Shown piece by piece: positions 60,247-64,000 of a stretch of 64,000 nt of DNA. Each line of letters begins with the position of its first letter. The first letter of the stretch is position 1. The stretch is from Microbulbifer variabilis. GTDB lineage: Bacteria > Pseudomonadota > Gammaproteobacteria > Pseudomonadales > Cellvibrionaceae. The stretch lies in the NCBI RefSeq assembly GCF_020524905.1, contig NZ_JAIVKI010000001.1:1-64000 (forward strand). Direction: 5' to 3'. The notes beneath the pieces are model-generated. The model searched no databases. It had not been told where the DNA came from and saw nothing but the letters and a program-made list of their open reading frames with translations. Position numbers and translations under genes: made by a program.

Positions 60247-60648
60247 ATGAGCAAAAGACAAAATACGGCAGAAGAAGAAGCCGGCGCTATCGACCTCACG
60301 CCCATGCTGGACGTGGTGTTCATCATGCTGATCTTCTTTATCGTCACTGCGACCTTTATCAAGGAACCGGGTGCTGATGTTGTTAAGCCGGAAGCGACAA
60401 CCGCAGAACTCAAAGCCACCTCTATTCTGGTAGCGATCAACGACAGTAATGAGATCTGGATTGCCAAAGAGAAGGTTGATGAGCGTCAGGTGAAGATTGT
60501 CCTGGAGCGCCTCTACTCGGAAAACCCGAAAGGGTGGTTGGTGATTCAGCCCGATAAGGAGGCGAGTATTGAGAAAATCGCCCTGATTGCGGAAGCAGCC
60601 AGGAAGATCGGTATCAAGAAAGTTTCGGTCGCGACAGAAAAGAGTTAA
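60247..60648 (+). CDS. ExbD-type proton channel subunit
   Basis: A 133-residue protein with one N-terminal membrane helix. IDLTPMLDVVFIMLIFFIVT contains Asp22, the proton-carrying residue conserved in ExbD/TolR. The periplasmic domain follows (SILVAINDSNEIWIAKEKVD; WLVIQPDKEASIEKIALIAE). AAGAGAG lies 5 nt before the ATG, and TonB starts 5 nt after the stop. Confidence 0.95.
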   Translation: MSKRQNTAEEEAGAIDLTPMLDVVFIMLIFFIVTATFIKEPGADVVKPEATTAELKATSILVAINDSNEIWIAKEKVDERQVKIVLERLYSENPKGWLVIQPDKEASIEKIALIAEAARKIGIKKVSVATEKS

Positions 60649-60653
60649 CAGCT

Positions 60654-61271
60654 ATGAATCCGGTAAGACTTCTTGGGGCAGGTACGTTGGCGGTAGCCAC
60701 AACCTTTGGCCTCATCTTCACCATGCATCAGCTGATTCAGGCAAATATGAAAGCTCCAGAGGATAAGGAGCAGTTCAAAGTTGCCGATGTGGTGATGCCT
60801 GAGCAGAAGATTGAAACACAGTACGATACGACCAAGCCGGTGAAGCCGGAGGATCCTGAAACTCCGCCACCTGAAATGCCTGAACCAGAGTTCGAAGAGC
60901 CGGACATCGATGGCGGTATAAGTATTTCTGCGCCGAAAGCGTCCGGTGGTGTCAAACTGGCAGGTTTTAGCTTTGGTGAGGGCGACTACCTGCCCATCGT
61001 CAAGGTTCAACCTCAGTATCCACGCCGCGCTCTTCAGCGGGGTATGGAAGGCTATGTGATCGTTGAGTACACGGTAACCACCAACGGTTCCGTGCGCGAT
61101 CCGATCGTAATCGAAGCCTTTACCTTGGACGGTAAGCCGACTTCTGTTTTTAACAGTGCCGCGCTTAAGTCTGCGCTGAAATATAAGTACAAGCCGCGGG
61201 TAGTTGATGGCAAGCCAACCGAAGTCCCCAATGTGCGGACTAAGATTAGCTTTAATATGGCTAAGGACTAA
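60654..61271 (+). CDS. TonB-family energy transducer (first copy)
   Basis: A 205-residue protein: N-terminal membrane anchor (TLAVATTFGLIFTMHQLIQA), Pro/Glu-rich spacer (about residues 35-90, PVKPEDPETPPPEMPEPEFE), and the C-terminal TonB domain with KVQPQYPRRALQRGMEGYVI, VEYTVTTNGSVRDPIVIEAF and SALKYKYKPRVVDGKP. It is the short TonB2 form. It couples the ExbB/ExbD motor to TonB-dependent outer-membrane receptors, none of which is encoded in this window. Confidence 0.94.
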   Translation: MNPVRLLGAGTLAVATTFGLIFTMHQLIQANMKAPEDKEQFKVADVVMPEQKIETQYDTTKPVKPEDPETPPPEMPEPEFEEPDIDGGISISAPKASGGVKLAGFSFGEGDYLPIVKVQPQYPRRALQRGMEGYVIVEYTVTTNGSVRDPIVIEAFTLDGKPTSVFNSAALKSALKYKYKPRVVDGKPTEVPNVRTKISFNMAKD

Positions 61272-61283
61272 GGGGGAAGCACT

Positions 61284-62636
61284 ATGAAGTTGACAAGCAT
61301 CAGAAAAAGTTTGTCCAAGCTCGCTCTGCGTACCTCAGTAGCCTTGCCCCTGGTCCTGGCACCAGCGGTCAGTGTTACCGTGCTCGAAGCGGCAGGTGTA
61401 TCCTCACCTTTCGCCTCTGCGCAGGCGCAGGAGCAAAGTAAGCCTAGCAAGCAGAAAACCCGTAAAGTTCCGGCTATGCGCGAAGCGGCGTATAAAAAGC
61501 TGGAAAAAGCCCAGGAAGCTGCTGATGCAGAAGATTGGGCGGCTGCTCTCGAAGCGCTGAAAGATATGGATGCCAGTAAGAGCAGATTTAATGGCTATGA
61601 AGTAGCGCAGATGTATAACTTCTTTGGTGTTGTTTACTACAGCACCGAGCGCTATAAAGAGGCAATTCCATACTTTAAGAAGGTTCTAAACCAGGGTGAA
61701 GCAAACCTGCCGGTAGCCCTTGAAGTGGGAACTCTTTTCACTCTTGCACAGCTCTACTTTGTTACCGAGGACTATAAACAGGCGATCAACTACCTGAATC
61801 AATGGTTCAAGGTTTCCGATCGTATTACTGCGGACTCCTACGCATTGCGTGCCCAGGCCTATAACCAGGTTGGCGACCAGAGCAAGGCGCTTGCGGATAT
61901 TAATATCGCGGTATCTATGTACGAAAAAGAAGGCAAGGTACCCAAGGAAGGTTGGTACGGTCTTCAGCAGTACATTTATTTCGAGCGCAACGACTACAAA
62001 AAAGTAGCTGGTGTTCTTGAGAAGCTGGTGCAGCACTATCCCAAGCCCGTTTACTACAAAACACTGGCGGCCATGTATGGTGAGCTGAAGCGCGACAAGG
62101 ATCAGCTGCACATGATGGAAGCGGCTTATCTTGCTGGTGCTTTGGAGAAAGATAGGGACTTGATGAACATGGGTTATCTCTTTATGGGGCATGAAATGCC
62201 TTATAAAGGTGCCAAGGTGATTGCTAAGGGCATCGAAGAGAAGAAGATTCCGCGTACAGCCAAGAACCTGGAAACCCTCGCCCAGGCTTATCAAATGGCG
62301 CAAGAGCTGCAAAAGGCAATTCCCCAGCTGGAAGCCGCAGCTCAGCTGTCTGACAAGGGGGAAATCTACTCGCGCTTGGCCGGCATCTACCTGGACCTGG
62401 ACCAGAATGAGAAAGCCATTTCTATGGGTAAAAAAGCGCTTGCTAAAGGCAGTGTCAAACGTGTCGATACCCTGCATATCGTAATGGGTATGGCGAATGC
62501 CAACCTGAAACACTATGACGCAGCAATAAAGAGCCTCAAAGAGGCCTCAAAAGATGAGCGCTCCGAGAAGTTTGCCAAGCAGTGGATAGACTTTGTGAAG
62601 GGTGAACAGAAACGTGAAAAGCAGTTGGCAATTTAA
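61284..62636 (+). CDS. secreted TPR protein of the TonB2-type operon
   Basis: A 450-residue protein with a long signal region (cleavage near FASAQAQ|EQS, residue about 49). At least eight TPR-like helical pairs follow, e.g. AYKKLEKAQEAADAEDWAAA, MYNFFGVVYYSTERYKEAIP and FTLAQLYFVTEDYKQAINYL. TPR proteins at this position are a standard part of DUF3450-TtpC-ExbB-ExbD-TonB2 operons and are thought to scaffold the periplasmic complex. It starts 12 nt after tonB and is ended by the terminator at 62662. Confidence 0.88.
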   Translation: MKLTSIRKSLSKLALRTSVALPLVLAPAVSVTVLEAAGVSSPFASAQAQEQSKPSKQKTRKVPAMREAAYKKLEKAQEAADAEDWAAALEALKDMDASKSRFNGYEVAQMYNFFGVVYYSTERYKEAIPYFKKVLNQGEANLPVALEVGTLFTLAQLYFVTEDYKQAINYLNQWFKVSDRITADSYALRAQAYNQVGDQSKALADINIAVSMYEKEGKVPKEGWYGLQQYIYFERNDYKKVAGVLEKLVQHYPKPVYYKTLAAMYGELKRDKDQLHMMEAAYLAGALEKDRDLMNMGYLFMGHEMPYKGAKVIAKGIEEKKIPRTAKNLETLAQAYQMAQELQKAIPQLEAAAQLSDKGEIYSRLAGIYLDLDQNEKAISMGKKALAKGSVKRVDTLHIVMGMANANLKHYDAAIKSLKEASKDERSEKFAKQWIDFVKGEQKREKQLAI

Positions 62637-62661
62637 TACCTAGTTGCTTTTCACTCCCTAG

Positions 62662-62693
62662 AAAAAGCCGCACAGAAATGTGCGGCTTTTTTT
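62662..62693 (+). terminator. intrinsic terminator of the TonB2-type operon
   Basis: A perfect 13-bp stem AAAAAGCCGCACA/TGTGCGGCTTTTT with a GAAA tetraloop and seven T in total, 25 nt after the TPR gene stop. Confidence 0.95.
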
Positions 62694-62861
62694 ATGCTAT
62701 TTTCCCTTTTCGCGGCAATACAAAATATTGTTGCAACCTGTATTAACAGACTATTTGCATTTTTGTGTGAATTGGCTAATGATTAAGGCCAGCTGATCAG
62801 CTTTTTCCATTTCGGCACTTGGATGCCTTTTACGCACCCTAATAACAATAGGAGAGGTGTT

Positions 62862-63512
62862 ATGGATAGAGCTTGCACGCCATTTTCCAGCCCCGATTTT
62901 TTCCCTACCCATCTGCTTACTGGTTATGCCAAAGGCCTGGTCTACGCAGCCCTGATTACCCTCGGGCTGATTTTTGCAATGAGTCAGTTGATTTCCACTA
63001 ATTTTGTGGAGCCAGTGGCTAAGTCGTTACCGACGATTCAACCTATAGATATCACCGATAAAAAAGTGGTTACCCAGCAAAAGTATGAGGCTCCGCCCAT
63101 CCCTCAGGATGTTCCGCCTCCGCTTGAGCGTACTGAGGTGACTAGAGATGTGGATACTATAACTATTACTCCAACGATTGCTCCTCCGGTTGCTGAAACT
63201 GGTGATAATCCAGTTATCGTATCGAGAGAGCCTGTGCCTGTTTATAAGCCCGCACCGCGTTACCCGAGTGTGGCTATGCGCAGAGGCTTAGAGGGCTATG
63301 TTGTTGTGGAGTTTACGATAACGAAAACCGGAGCTGTGCGTGATGCACGGGTAGTTGGTGGATTCGATAGCACCGGTAATCCCACCAATGTATTTAATCG
63401 TTCGGCATTGGCAGCAGCAGAGCGGTTTAAATATCAGCCGCAAGTGGAGGATGGTCAGCCCATTGAGCGCTTTGGAGTGCGCAATCGCATTACCTATAAA
63501 TTGGCGCAGTAA
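62862..63512 (+). CDS. TonB-family protein (second copy)
   Basis: A 216-residue protein from ATG 62862, with GGAGAGG upstream; an in-frame earlier start (62823) lacks a ribosome binding site. Anchor GLVYAALITLGLIFAMSQLI, a Pro-rich spacer (APPIPQDVPPPLERTEV), then the TonB C-terminal domain: PAPRYPSVAMRRGLEGYVVV, EFTITKTGAVRDARVVGGFD, AAERFKYQPQVEDGQPIERF. It is clearly a paralogue of the TonB at 60654, but has its own start region and its own terminator, so it can be regulated separately. Confidence 0.93.
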   Translation: MDRACTPFSSPDFFPTHLLTGYAKGLVYAALITLGLIFAMSQLISTNFVEPVAKSLPTIQPIDITDKKVVTQQKYEAPPIPQDVPPPLERTEVTRDVDTITITPTIAPPVAETGDNPVIVSREPVPVYKPAPRYPSVAMRRGLEGYVVVEFTITKTGAVRDARVVGGFDSTGNPTNVFNRSALAAAERFKYQPQVEDGQPIERFGVRNRITYKLAQ

Positions 63513-63514
63513 GT

Positions 63515-63542
63515 AAAAAACGGCCCATCTGGGCCGTTTTTT
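63515..63542. terminator. bidirectional terminator between tonB copy 2 and ilvD
   Basis: AAAAAACGGCCCA (63515-63527) pairs with TGGGCCGTTTTTT (63530-63542), giving T6 runs on both strands between convergent genes. Confidence 0.95.
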
Positions 63543-63558
63543 ATGTCTTTATTTAAAC

Positions 63559-64000
63559 CTAATCAATTTCCCTTACCGCACCGCGATCGGCACTGGTGGC
63601 GAGAAGTGCATAGGCTTTCAACGCCTTGCTGACTTTGCGGGGGCGCTCTTTTTGGGGTTTCCAGCCCTGCTTACCGAGTTCGGTCATTTCCTGGCGGCGT
63701 TTCTCGAGTTCATCCTCACTAATGACAATCTCAATTTTGCGTGCCGGTATATCGATCTGAATTGGATCGCCATCTCGTACCAGAGCGATATTGCCACCAG
63801 ACGCGGCTTCCGGGGATACGTGCCCAATGGAAAGACCGGAAGTACCACCGGAAAAACGACCATCGGTAATCAGGGCGCAGTGCTCCCCTAGTCCCTTGGA
63901 CTTCAGGTAGCTGGTAGGGTAGAGCATTTCCTGCATACCGGGACCGCCCTTGGGGCCTTCATAGCGCACTATCACCGCTTCTCCCTTGTGTACCTTGCCT
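63559..64000 (-). CDS. ilvD: dihydroxy-acid dehydratase, C-terminal part, cut by window edge
   Basis: The frame is open to the window end; about 147 residues are visible of a family of about 615. [60 protein letters not shown] and the tail [20 protein letters not shown] are unmistakable C-terminal IlvD sequence. It dehydrates 2,3-dihydroxy acids to 2-oxo acids in branched-chain amino acid synthesis and carries an Fe-S cluster whose ligands lie outside the window. Related pathway to ilvA at 28901. Confidence 0.96.
   Translation of the reverse strand, partial: GKVHKGEAVIVRYEGPKGGPGMQEMLYPTSYLKSKGLGEHCALITDGRFSGGTSGLSIGHVSPEAASGGNIALVRDGDPIQIDIPARKIEIVISEDELEKRRQEMTELGKQGWKPQKERPRKVSKALKAYALLATSADRGAVREID

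Noticed and set aside
61686-62513. 275-codon antisense frame opposite the TPR gene
   Set aside because: Shadow frame; the sense protein has a signal peptide and regular TPR repeats.

Overview
The window looks like a chromosomal core segment of a Gram-negative gammaproteobacterium. Gene content and order point to a marine Cellvibrionales-type bacterium, possibly Microbulbifer or a relative; this is inference from protein style and synteny, not a computed placement. Two conserved gammaproteobacterial neighbourhoods are present: (i) 5-formyl-THF cyclo-ligase / 6S RNA / zapA / TIGR02449 diverging from ygfB-pepP-ubiH-ubiI, followed by gcvT-gcvH; (ii) rpiA/ilvA, rppH-ptsP, lgt-thyA-folA and ilvD. 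I see no tRNA, rRNA, transposase, integrase, prophage or CRISPR array.

Layout. 0-5.3 kb: a partial secreted-protein gene, a secreted zinc metallopeptidase-like protein, an MltF-like lytic transglycosylase with two solute-binding domains, and a GNAT acetyltransferase. 5.4-9.7 kb (minus): lipoprotein aminopeptidase N and an omega-amino acid:pyruvate aminotransferase. 10.1-12.8 kb (minus): a compact purine-salvage operon of a Tsx-like outer-membrane channel, an NCS2 permease and a hypoxanthine-type phosphoribosyltransferase. 12.8-17.0 kb: an AT-richer, gene-poor stretch with a VOC protein, an Fe-S (6-4)-type photolyase and a membrane protein with a Gly/Ser/Cys tail. 17.0-23.1 kb (minus): a beta-oxidation operon (thiolase, FadB/J-like protein, acyl-CoA dehydrogenase, alpha-methylacyl-CoA racemase-like protein). 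23.4-30.8 kb: a DUF937-OmpA fusion, an AraC regulator, a small HTH protein, a DUF4168 protein, an SLT lipoprotein, rpiA, ilvA and a 45-aa membrane peptide.

30.9-42.8 kb: folate cyclo-ligase, 6S RNA, the zapA operon, the pepP-ubiH-ubiI line (cell division, proline peptidase and ubiquinone hydroxylation), a rhomboid protease, a metallo-beta-lactamase-fold hydrolase, a CNNM/CBS protein, gcvT-gcvH without gcvP, and an orphan lipoprotein. 43.0-57.2 kb: rppH-ptsP (RNA 5'-end processing and nitrogen PTS), a HAD phosphatase, an imelysin-like lipoprotein, a peptidoglycan block (MepK-like peptidase and three consecutive YcbB-type L,D-transpeptidases), an NRDE protein, then lgt-thyA-folA.

57.4-63.5 kb: a TonB2-type energy-transduction operon (DUF3450 coiled-coil protein, TtpC-like long ExbB, ExbB, ExbD, TonB, TPR protein) followed by a second TonB-like gene. 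The window ends in the 3' part of ilvD. Strong intrinsic terminators separate most units.

I do not see an obviously new defence or mobile system. The observations most worth following are the double-SBP MltF, the tandem L,D-transpeptidase triplet, the 45-aa peptide gene, the N-terminally extended RppH, and the TonB operon with its long leader.
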